The notes below the pieces were generated by a model. It saw only the letters and a list, made by a program, of their open reading frames with translations, was not told the origin of the DNA and made no database searches. The position numbers were made by a program, and so were the translations under genes. Below are positions 44,976 to 51,941 of a stretch of 64,000 nucleotides of DNA, one piece after another. The stretch lies in NCBI GenBank assembly GCA_016721925.1, contig JADKHE010000001.1:484107-548106 (forward strand). The letters run 5' to 3'. This DNA is from Candidatus Skiveiella danica. GTDB lineage: Bacteria > Pseudomonadota > Gammaproteobacteria > Burkholderiales > Burkholderiaceae_C. The first letter of the stretch is position 1; every line of letters begins with the position of its first letter.

Positions 44976-45078
44976 GACCCAACCGAATGTGATGGGATCT
45001 ACGCGCTATGAGAAATGAACCCCGCCTCGTGCGCGGGTACTGGAACGGCGAGGGCGCGGCAAGCGCAGCCCCCGAGCA

Positions 45079-45549
45079 TCAGATGAAAAGGCAGACGTCC
45101 GATTCGCCAGCGAACTTCATGAATGTGGCGGCACCGCCATACTCCACGTCCTTGATAAATTCGCTGGTCTGAAACTCAAACAGATCCACGGTCATCTGGC
45201 AAGCGACGAACTTGACGTCCGCCTCAAGACAGAGGTCGCGCAACTCCTGAAGCGATGCGACGCCTTTCGACTTCATCTTGTTCTTCATCATCATTGTTGC
45301 CATGGACTCCATTCCGGGCAGGATTTGAACCAACACGGGCATCGGTACCGGCATGGGCATGGCGGGATTCGCCAGGGGACTGATCTTGATGTCGTCCAGG
45401 CTGTTACGCAACAATTGAAGTCCATAAAAGGTAAAGAAGATCTGGACTTCCCAGCCCAGTGCGGCAGCGGTAGAGGCCAGGATGAATGGCGGATAGGCCA
45501 TGTCCAGCGTACCCTTGGTGGCGATAAGCGCCATTTTCTTTGTTGCCAT
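45079..45549 (-). CDS. dsrE2: DsrE2-family sulfurtransferase
   Basis: 156 residues. ALIATKGTLDMAYPPFILAS and the catalytic-Cys region VKFVACQMTVDLF match the DsrE2 group, and a Met/Pro-rich loop (PMPVPMPVLVQ) with MMMKNKMKSKGV is also typical. In Allochromatium and other sulfur oxidisers DsrE2 works with TusA and a rhodanese in supplying sulfur to the Dsr pathway. Its gene follows tusA by 32 bp. Confidence 0.88.
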   Translation of the reverse strand: MATKKMALIATKGTLDMAYPPFILASTAAALGWEVQIFFTFYGLQLLRNSLDDIKISPLANPAMPMPVPMPVLVQILPGMESMATMMMKNKMKSKGVASLQELRDLCLEADVKFVACQMTVDLFEFQTSEFIKDVEYGGAATFMKFAGESDVCLFI

Positions 45550-45581
45550 GGGTTTTCCCGATTTTGATGGTGGTTATTGGC

Positions 45582-45809
45582 TCAAGCCTTCTTGAGATAG
45601 AAAACAAACTTGCTGTTTTCAGTGCTTTGCTCCAGCAACGCATTTCCAGTCTGCTCTGCAAAGGCTGCCATGTCACAGACGGAGCCCGGGTCGGTAGAAA
45701 TGACTCGAAGGACCTGACCGGATGTCATGTCGGCCAAGGCCTTTTTCGTCTTGACGATCGGTAGCGGACACGCCAGTCCTGATGCATCAAATTCTTTGCT
45801 GAATTCCAT
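45582..45809 (-). CDS. tusA: TusA, small sulfur-carrier protein
   Basis: 75 residues from the ATG at 45809, preferred over one 12 bp upstream because GGAGA sits at the right distance. The CPxP motif is GLACPLPIVKTKKAL with Cys14. TusA moves persulfide sulfur toward DsrEFH in sulfur oxidisers. It is transcribed divergently from the sox cluster. Confidence 0.93.
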   Translation of the reverse strand: MEFSKEFDASGLACPLPIVKTKKALADMTSGQVLRVISTDPGSVCDMAAFAEQTGNALLEQSTENSKFVFYLKKA

Positions 45810-46115
45810 TTCGTTCTCCATGTTGACGGCTGATAACAGCCGATTGTGTGTTGGTCGTCGAAAAGCTCGCACGAGTTCGCAGGCGGGCGATCCCGATCTT
45901 TGCGTGGACGCATTCTTGGGTAGCGTTCCACGGACGTCTATCACCGTGAAGGGTGATGGGGGGTAACCCATTTGGGTGATAGGGGTTTTCCGGCTTGTCG
46001 GGGGTGGTGAACCATCGCGATACTGACGGCACCTTTCAAGGCCAGTGGGCTTCGAATTCAATTTGGCAAGGCCAATGTCCCCTTGTGGTCTCGGATTTTG
46101 TTCACGGAGGCGGGT
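45810..46115. promoter_or_regulatory. tusA / sox divergent regulatory region
   Basis: No gene is seen in these 306 bp. GTAACCCATTTGGGTGA at 45963-45979 matches 14 of 17 bases of the soe site, and together with flanking bases shares GGGGTAACCCA with it. TTGGGTA at 45916-45922 is another half site. CTTCGAATTC at 46050-46059 recurs before soxB (51910-51919). The sox leader cytochrome starts at 46116 after a GGAGGCGGG ribosome-binding site. Confidence 0.55.
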
Positions 46116-46439
46116 ATGAGGCGAATCGCTTTGGGTTTTCTGACAGGCTCCGTTCTTCTGGCGACACAAGCCTCTGCTCAAGGCTCAGCGCTGTTTCGAG
46201 ATTCAGACTACAAGCTGGGTGAAAGGCTGATCGCCGAGCACCAGTGTGCCGCCTGTCATCAGAAACGGGTCGGCGGGGACGGAAGTGCCATCTACAAACC
46301 TACCGGAAAGATAAATACACCCGGCTTTCTGCGCGGAATGGTCGAGCAGTGCAATACCGAATTGAATTTGGGCATGTTTCCGGAAGAAGTCACTTCGGTT
46401 GCCGCCGTTCTCAACCGGGACCACTATCGATTCAAATAG
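46116..46439 (+). CDS. small periplasmic mono-haem cytochrome c
   Basis: 107 residues from the ATG at 46116. The signal peptide ends ATQASAQG; the single haem site is CAACH and the candidate Met ligand is in LNLGMFPEEV. It is too small for SoxX and lacks the SoxX layout. A role as electron acceptor of SoxAX or SoxCD is plausible because it heads the sox cluster, but is inferred. Confidence 0.85.
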   Translation: MRRIALGFLTGSVLLATQASAQGSALFRDSDYKLGERLIAEHQCAACHQKRVGGDGSAIYKPTGKINTPGFLRGMVEQCNTELNLGMFPEEVTSVAAVLNRDHYRFK

Positions 46440-46576
46440 ATGATCGGGCCAAGTACTTGCGCGCTTGGCGAAAGAGCAAAGCCAGAGGGTCTTGAGGCAT
46501 CTAAGTGTAAACCCCAGTTCCTGTAATTCGCTTTGGATATATATTCGCACGTCACCATATAAGGACGTAATGCAAA

Positions 46577-46894
46577 GTGGACGCAGCAGAGGCTCAGCAG
46601 AACGAAGTGTTCGAAAGGGCGGCTGAGCTGTTTGGGCTGCTCTCCACCCCTATCAGGTTGCGGATCATCAGCGAGCTCTGCAACTGCGAAAAGAACGTGG
46701 GGCAGCTGCTCAACACCATTGAAGTTGCCCAGCCGAACATGTCTCAGCACCTGAACATGCTGTACCGCGCCGGTGTGGTTGCCAAGCGCCGACAAGGAGC
46801 ACAGGTGTTCTACAGGATCGCGGACGAGTCTGTGGCGCTGGTGTGCCGCGCCGTCTGCACCCAAGTGGCCGGTGAGATGGATGGACGGATTTGA
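46577..46894 (+). CDS. soxR: ArsR-family regulator, SoxR-like
   Basis: 105 residues from a GTG at 46577. It is a winged helix with LFGLLSTPIRLRIISEL, recognition helix region EVAQPNMSQHLNMLYRAGVV, and cysteines in LCNCEKN and VCRAVC. Sox-linked ArsR repressors sense reactive sulfur through two cysteines. The 137-bp upstream gap contains a repeated ATTCGC (46526-46531, 46543-46548) around TATATAT, a possible auto-regulatory site. Named by context. Confidence 0.82.
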   Translation: MDAAEAQQNEVFERAAELFGLLSTPIRLRIISELCNCEKNVGQLLNTIEVAQPNMSQHLNMLYRAGVVAKRRQGAQVFYRIADESVALVCRAVCTQVAGEMDGRI

Positions 46895-46964
46895 ACATGG
46901 GTGCCAAGGCATGCACACCGGATTCGGATGCCAGATAGATCGACGATTGAATGAAGGAGTTTGT

Positions 46965-48329
46965 GTGAATCATGACGAATTAACCTCGGGAAGGGTGCTA
47001 AAGGCGCCAGAGAACTTCTTGAGCAAAGACGGCATCAAGACCGTGGTTGCACAGGCACGGGGTGGCCGACGCGACTTCATCCGCAATGCTTTCGCAGCGG
47101 CAGTTGCTGGAGCCGCAGCACCTGCAGCGCTGTCACAAGTCAATCCCGTGCCAGTCGAAGGTGGTGACGCCAACATCCTTGTTCTGCCGGAGCACGCAAA
47201 GGGCCTGGGTTTGGGTGTCGCCACCGACGGCTACGGAAAACCTTCCAAGTACGAGGCAAATGTGCAGCGGCGACAAAGCCCTGGACTCACTCAGACGACA
47301 CAAGCGTCTGTTTCGTTTGCACCCCTGCAATCCTTGTTCGGAATCATCACCCCAAGTGGCCTGCATTTTGAGCGGCATCACCAGGGCTGGTGGGATATTG
47401 ACCCTTCGAAACATCGCTTCATGGTCAATGGCATGGTCAAGGAGGCGAAAGTCTTCACCATGGACGAGATCATGCGGCTGCCGTCTGTTTCCCGTTTCCA
47501 CTTCATCGAGTGTGGCGCCAACACGGCAGCGGAGTGGGGGAATGTCGCCGTTCCGACCGTCCAATACACCCACGGGATGATCTCCTGCAGCGAATTCACA
47601 GGGGTTCCATTGATCACGTTGCTGGAGATTGCCGGCGCCGACCTTAAGAATGGCAAGTTTGTGCTGGCCGAAGGCGGCGAAGGCTCGTCGATGACCCGGA
47701 CGATCCCGATGAGCCTGATCTTGTCAGGCGAGGTGCTCGTCGCGTATGGCCAGAACGGTGAAATGCTCCGGCCGGAAAACGGATATCCACTGAGACTCGT
47801 TGTGCCAGGTGTGCAGGGTGTGAGTTGGATCAAATACCTTCGCAGGGTTGAAGTCGGAGACAAACCCTACGGAACCAAGGACGAAGCGATTCACTATATC
47901 GACCTGCAACCTGATGGCACCCATCGGCAGTACACGAGCATTCAGGAATGCAAAAGTGTCGTGACCACACCTTCGGGTGGTCAGGTTCTGCTGGACAAGG
48001 GCTTCTACAACATCACCGGATTGGCCTGGTCGGGTAAGGGCAAGATCAAGAAAGTGGACGTATCTGTTGACGGCGGCCGCAATTGGCGCCAGGCCCGTCT
48101 CGAAACGCCCGTTTTGTCCAAGGCGTTCTCCCGATTCAATATCGACTGGGTGTGGGACGGAAAGCCCGCCATCATCCAGAGCAGAGCAGTCGATGAAACC
48201 GGCTATGTACAGCCGACCTACAAGCAATTGCGTGCTGTTCGGGGCACGCGGTCGATTTATCACAACAACGCAATCCAGTCGTGGCTGGTCCAGGAAAACG
48301 GAGAGGTCAAGAATGTTCAGCTGTCGTAA
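46965..48329 (+). CDS. soxC: SoxC, sulfane dehydrogenase molybdenum subunit
   Basis: 454 residues from a GTG at 46965 with AAGGAG 5 bp upstream. The longer frame runs back into soxR. A Tat signal (GGRRDFIRNAFAAAVAG) precedes the sulfite-oxidase-family molybdopterin domain (FIECGANTAAEWGN, SCSEFTGVPLITLLE, PLRLVVPGVQGVSWIKYL) and a dimerisation domain (VDVSVDGGRNWRQARLE). With SoxD it oxidises the SoxY-bound sulfane sulfur. Confidence 0.94.
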   Translation: MNHDELTSGRVLKAPENFLSKDGIKTVVAQARGGRRDFIRNAFAAAVAGAAAPAALSQVNPVPVEGGDANILVLPEHAKGLGLGVATDGYGKPSKYEANVQRRQSPGLTQTTQASVSFAPLQSLFGIITPSGLHFERHHQGWWDIDPSKHRFMVNGMVKEAKVFTMDEIMRLPSVSRFHFIECGANTAAEWGNVAVPTVQYTHGMISCSEFTGVPLITLLEIAGADLKNGKFVLAEGGEGSSMTRTIPMSLILSGEVLVAYGQNGEMLRPENGYPLRLVVPGVQGVSWIKYLRRVEVGDKPYGTKDEAIHYIDLQPDGTHRQYTSIQECKSVVTTPSGGQVLLDKGFYNITGLAWSGKGKIKKVDVSVDGGRNWRQARLETPVLSKAFSRFNIDWVWDGKPAIIQSRAVDETGYVQPTYKQLRAVRGTRSIYHNNAIQSWLVQENGEVKNVQLS

Positions 48330-49419
48330 GGCATTTTTGACGCTGGGCCTGATAGCCGTAACCGGTTATGTCAGCGCACAGGCAACCGGCATGTATCCCG
48401 GAATCGGGCGCAACGCGACACCCAAAGAGGTTGCCGCATGGGACATCGATGTCCGCCCTGATTTCAAGGGACTGCCCAAAGGCAGTGGAACTGTTGCCAA
48501 GGGGCAGGACGTCTGGGAAGCCAAGTGCGCCCAGTGCCACGGCATATTCGGTGAATCCAATGAGGTGTTCAATCCCCTGGTCGGTGGCACGACGGCCGAG
48601 GACGTCAAGAGTGGGCGCGTTGCCAAACTGAAAGACCCCGATGGCGGACGAACGACCTTCATGAAGGTGGCTTCCCTGTCAACCGTATGGGACTACATCA
48701 ACCGCGCCATGCCCTGGACGGCGCCCAAATCGTTGTCCACCGACGAGGTCTATTCGGTGACCGCGTTTCTGCTCAACCTGGCGGGTGTTGTTCCGGACAA
48801 TTTCACTCTGTCTGACAAAAATATCGGTGAAGTCCAGGCCCGCATGCCCAACCGCAACGGCATGCAGACCCGGCACGCCATGTGGCCCGGTAACGAGTTT
48901 GGGGGAACCAAGAGGCCAGACACCGCAAATGTGGCGTGCATGAAGAATTGCGCTACCGAGCCAACGGTCGCGTCTTTCCTGCCGGACTTTGCGCGTGACG
49001 CTCACGGCAACCTGCAGGAACAGAACCGCATTGTCGGACCTCAACGCGGAGCCGATACCAGCAAGCCAGAAGGCAAGTCGGCGGCCACGGGCACAACGAC
49101 TCCCGTTGCTGTGGCACAGGCAACCACCGCTGCCAAGCCCGCGGCCGCTTCGGATGCTGCGGCACCCGATGGAAAGTCGGCGCTTGCCTTGGCGACCAAG
49201 AGCGGTTGCACGGTATGTCACGGCGTCAGTAACAAGATTGTTGGCCCAGCCTTTTCCGATGTTGCCAAGAAGTATGCCGGCAAGCCGGACTATCTGGCTG
49301 GAAAGATCAAGTCGGGCGGCTCGGGGCTGTGGGGTCCCATCCCCATGCCGCCGCAGACCTTGAGTGACGCCGACGCGAAAACAATCGCAGCTTGGCTGGC
49401 CACCGGCTCGGTCAAATGA
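48313..49419 (+). CDS. soxD: SoxD, dihaem cytochrome of sulfane dehydrogenase
   Basis: 368 residues, overlapping soxC by 17 bp. Signal peptide ends GYVSAQA. Two haem sites: CAQCH in the N-terminal domain and CTVCH in the C-terminal domain, separated by an Ala/Thr-rich linker (about residues 255-290). It accepts electrons from SoxC. The full pair soxCD is intact, which matters because most rDsr organisms lack it. Confidence 0.94.
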   Translation: MFSCRKAFLTLGLIAVTGYVSAQATGMYPGIGRNATPKEVAAWDIDVRPDFKGLPKGSGTVAKGQDVWEAKCAQCHGIFGESNEVFNPLVGGTTAEDVKSGRVAKLKDPDGGRTTFMKVASLSTVWDYINRAMPWTAPKSLSTDEVYSVTAFLLNLAGVVPDNFTLSDKNIGEVQARMPNRNGMQTRHAMWPGNEFGGTKRPDTANVACMKNCATEPTVASFLPDFARDAHGNLQEQNRIVGPQRGADTSKPEGKSAATGTTTPVAVAQATTAAKPAAASDAAAPDGKSALALATKSGCTVCHGVSNKIVGPAFSDVAKKYAGKPDYLAGKIKSGGSGLWGPIPMPPQTLSDADAKTIAAWLATGSVK

Positions 49420-49436
49420 GTTGGGGATTACGCGAG

Positions 49437-49450
49437 TACCCTTACCCGTA
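49437..49450 (+). promoter_or_regulatory. overlapping TACCC heptamers upstream of soxY
   Basis: TACCCTTACCCGTA contains TACCCTT (49437-49443) and TACCCGT (49443-49449), both NarL-like, followed at once by an AT-rich TTTTTTATTAG that could supply a -10 element. The soxY start is 38 bp further on with AAGGAG before it. This suggests an additional promoter inside the sox cluster. Confidence 0.45.
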
Positions 49451-49487
49451 TTTTTTATTAGCATCCATCTAACCAAGGAGATTTCAT

Positions 49488-49946
49488 ATGCAAACTCGCC
49501 GCGAGACACTCAAACAAAGCGCATTGGTAGCCGGTCTTCTGGCCTCTACCGGGCTTTTCCCCCAATACGCCCATGCGGCGTTCAACAAGACGGCATTTGA
49601 AGCCAAGAACGTGGCTGACGCGTTGAAGGCTCTGGGTGCTGGTGCGCCGGTTGAAAGCAAGGACGTCACCATTACTGGCCCGGATATCGCTGAGAACGGC
49701 GCTGTCGTTCCCTTGGGCGTCAGCACGTCGCTCGCAGGCGTCAAACAGATGCTGATTTTGGTGGAAAAGAACCCGACGTCGCTCGTGGCCGTATTCAACG
49801 TGACCGACAGCGTGGATGCGAACTTTGCGACGCGCTCCAAGATGGGCCAGTCCTCGGACGTGTATGCAGTCGCCGTCATGGCGGATGGCAAGACACTGTT
49901 CGCCAAGAAGGAAGTCAAGGTCACGCTCGGCGGCTGTGGCGGCTGA
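49488..49946 (+). CDS. soxY: SoxY, thiosulfate-carrier subunit
   Basis: 152 residues. Tat signal TRRETLKQSALVAG with cleavage near YAHAAF, and the hallmark C-terminal GGCGG in which the Cys carries the sulfur intermediate. Forms SoxYZ with the product of the next gene. The gene is preceded by a separate regulatory segment. Confidence 0.97.
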   Translation: MQTRRETLKQSALVAGLLASTGLFPQYAHAAFNKTAFEAKNVADALKALGAGAPVESKDVTITGPDIAENGAVVPLGVSTSLAGVKQMLILVEKNPTSLVAVFNVTDSVDANFATRSKMGQSSDVYAVAVMADGKTLFAKKEVKVTLGGCGG

Positions 49947-49997
49947 TGCACGGGCAATTCCGTCGAACCTATTGAATCACTGAACAGGAGAAAGAAA

Positions 49998-50309
49998 ATG
50001 GCAGATCCGATGCGCATTCGCGCCCAAGCAGCAGGTGACAAAGCGACCGTCCGTGTCCTGATGAGCCACGAGATGGAGTCCGGACAGCGCAAAGATGCGG
50101 CCGGCAAGGTCGTTCCCGCGTGGCATATCCAGGAAGTGGAAGCCAAACTCAATGGCAAATCCGTGATGACCGCCGAATGGGGCGCAGCGGTTTCCAAGAA
50201 CCCATTCCTGCAATTCAACGTCAAGGGCGCCAAAGCCGGCGACAAGATTGCAGTGACCTGGAAAGACAACAAGGGCGACACCCGGACCGACGAAGCCACG
50301 GTGTCCTGA
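49998..50309 (+). CDS. soxZ: SoxZ, SoxY partner
   Basis: 103 residues, no signal peptide (carried out with SoxY). MADPMRIRAQAAGDKATVRV, LMSHEMESGQRKDAAGK and WKDNKGDTRTDEATV are typical of SoxZ. It follows soxY by 51 bp and is followed within 17 bp by an intrinsic terminator. Confidence 0.97.
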   Translation: MADPMRIRAQAAGDKATVRVLMSHEMESGQRKDAAGKVVPAWHIQEVEAKLNGKSVMTAEWGAAVSKNPFLQFNVKGAKAGDKIAVTWKDNKGDTRTDEATVS

Positions 50310-50326
50310 CACCTGCGGTCGCATTG

Positions 50327-50357
50327 AAAAAAGGGTGAAGAACTTCACCCTTTTTTT
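50327..50357 (+). terminator. intrinsic terminator between soxZ and soxA
   Basis: GGGTGAAG (50333-50340) and CTTCACCC (50343-50350) form a perfect 8-bp stem, flanked by an A-run and followed by seven Ts (50351-50357). It is a textbook Rho-independent terminator that could also act on the opposite strand. It would separate soxYZ expression from soxAXB. Confidence 0.88.
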
Positions 50358-50393
50358 GATCCCGAATCGACTCCAAAACAACGAGAGGCAAAC

Positions 50394-51197
50394 ATGATGT
50401 TGCATCGATCCATCTCCCTGCTCACTGTGGGCTGCCTGCTGGCGAGCGCTGCCTTGGCGCAGAAAACGGCCGTCCAGAGCATTGAGGAATACCGCGCCAT
50501 GCTCCAGGATGGCAACCCGGCCGACCTCTTTGAGGCCAAAGGCGAAGACCTCTGGAAACAAAAGCGCGGACCGAAGAACGCCTCACTGGAAAAATGCGAC
50601 CTTGGCAAAGGCCCAGGCGTTGTAAAGGGCGCGTTTGTCGAACTTCCTCGCTACTTTTCAGACACCAACAAGGTGCAAGACCTCGAGTCTCGCCTGTTGA
50701 CCTGCATGGAAACCTTGCAGGGCTTCAACGCCGTCGAGATCGCTAAGACGCCCTTCGGCAGGGGCGAGCAGAACAACATGACCGCATTGGTCACCTGGAT
50801 CTCCGCCGAGTCGAAGGGCATGAAGTTCAATCTTCCGCAGGTTCACCCGCAAGAGAAGACGTTCTATGAAGTGGGCAAGCGCCTGTTCTTCCAGCGGGCA
50901 GGTCCGCATGACTTCTCCTGCTCATCCTGCCACGGCCAGGACAACACCCGCATCCGCCTGCAGGACTTGCCCAACCTGACCAAAAACCCGGGAGACGGTA
51001 TCGGCTTTGCAGCCTGGCCCGCATACCGCGTCTCGAACGGGCAGATGTGGGGCATGCAACAGCGTCTGAACGATTGCTATCGCCAGCAACGCTTCCCCTA
51101 CCCGGGCTTTGCCAGCGATGCCACAGTCGCTCTGGGCGTCTATCTTGGCGTCAACAGTCAGGGTAGCGCCTCTGTTGCTCCAGCCATCAAGCGTTGA
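50394..51197 (+). CDS. soxA: SoxA, catalytic cytochrome subunit of SoxAX
   Basis: 267 residues with a signal peptide ending SAALAQKT. The C-terminal haem site is CSSCH and the active-site Cys haem ligand is in LNDCYRQQRFPYP. The N-terminal haem seen in dihaem SoxA is missing; Cys in LEKCDLG and LLTCMETLQG could form the disulfide that replaces it. It couples thiosulfate to SoxYZ. Ribosome-binding site GAGAGG. Confidence 0.95.
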   Translation: MMLHRSISLLTVGCLLASAALAQKTAVQSIEEYRAMLQDGNPADLFEAKGEDLWKQKRGPKNASLEKCDLGKGPGVVKGAFVELPRYFSDTNKVQDLESRLLTCMETLQGFNAVEIAKTPFGRGEQNNMTALVTWISAESKGMKFNLPQVHPQEKTFYEVGKRLFFQRAGPHDFSCSSCHGQDNTRIRLQDLPNLTKNPGDGIGFAAWPAYRVSNGQMWGMQQRLNDCYRQQRFPYPGFASDATVALGVYLGVNSQGSASVAPAIKR

Positions 51198-51215
51198 TCG
51201 ATCAGGAAAAAGCTC

Positions 51216-51869
51216 ATGAAGACGCAACACAAAATCACGTTGTCCGTTCTGGTTGCTGCGGCGATCATTGCCGGCTGCGCTACCGCGCCCAGTTCTGCCG
51301 ACCTCGACAAGACGACCGCAGCCGTCGTCAAGTCATCGTTCCGGGATGAAGGCATCGTCAAGGCTTCCGTGCTGGATACGGATGAAACCAACAAGGCCTG
51401 CAGTGCCGCCGATGTGGCGGGTAAGCCCTTGGATGAAGCGACAGCCAAGGCCATCGAAGCGTCCAACATGAAGACCATCAAGTGGCCGGCCAATGGCAAG
51501 TTCCTGGGCAATTGGCAAGAAGGCGAGAAGTTGGCTCAGAGCGGCCGCGGCCTGACCTGGACCGACGATGCCAAGACACCGAACGGTGGGAATTGTTACA
51601 ACTGCCACCAGATCGACAAGAAGGAAATCTCTTTCGGCACGATCGGCCCCAGTTTGTACAACTTTGGAAAACTGCGCGGCGTCTCAGACCCAAACAGCCC
51701 AGCTTCAAAAGCCATTGTCGAGTACACCTGGGGCAAGATCTGGAACGCCAAGGCCTATAACGCCTGTTCCAACATGCCGCGGGCAGGGCACATGGGCATC
51801 ATGACCGAAGCCCAGGTGGCTGACCTGGTTGCCCTGCTGCTGGATCCGAAGTCGCCGGTCAATCAGTAA
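51216..51869 (+). CDS. soxX: SoxX, cytochrome subunit of SoxAX
   Basis: 217 residues, of the longer SoxX type. The N-terminus LVAAAIIAGCATAP has a lipobox-like IAGC, so it may be lipid-anchored. Haem site CYNCH; the distal Met is probably in CSNMPRAGHMGIM. Begins 18 bp after soxA, and a terminator follows its stop. Confidence 0.93.
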   Translation: MKTQHKITLSVLVAAAIIAGCATAPSSADLDKTTAAVVKSSFRDEGIVKASVLDTDETNKACSAADVAGKPLDEATAKAIEASNMKTIKWPANGKFLGNWQEGEKLAQSGRGLTWTDDAKTPNGGNCYNCHQIDKKEISFGTIGPSLYNFGKLRGVSDPNSPASKAIVEYTWGKIWNAKAYNACSNMPRAGHMGIMTEAQVADLVALLLDPKSPVNQ

Positions 51870-51888
51870 AGACGAGCGAGACGCCTGA

Positions 51889-51912
51889 AGCCCGGCTTTG
51901 CCGGGTTTTCTT
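51889..51912 (+). terminator. intrinsic terminator between soxX and soxB
   Basis: CCCGGC (51891-51896) and GCCGGG (51900-51905) form a stem with a TTT loop, followed by TTTTCTT. Shorter than the one after soxZ but of standard form. It lies 20 bp past the soxX stop and 37 bp before soxB. Confidence 0.7.
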
Positions 51913-51941
51913 CGAATTCTTAGTTCAGTGAATGCAAAGAT

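Noticed and set aside
45030..45040. TACCCGC near the dsrE2 3' end as another regulon site
   Set aside because: A single heptamer in GC-rich DNA downstream of dsrE2 and without dyad symmetry is likely chance.
46116..46439. Small cytochrome as SoxX
   Set aside because: It is too short, and a better SoxX with CYNCH lies directly after soxA.
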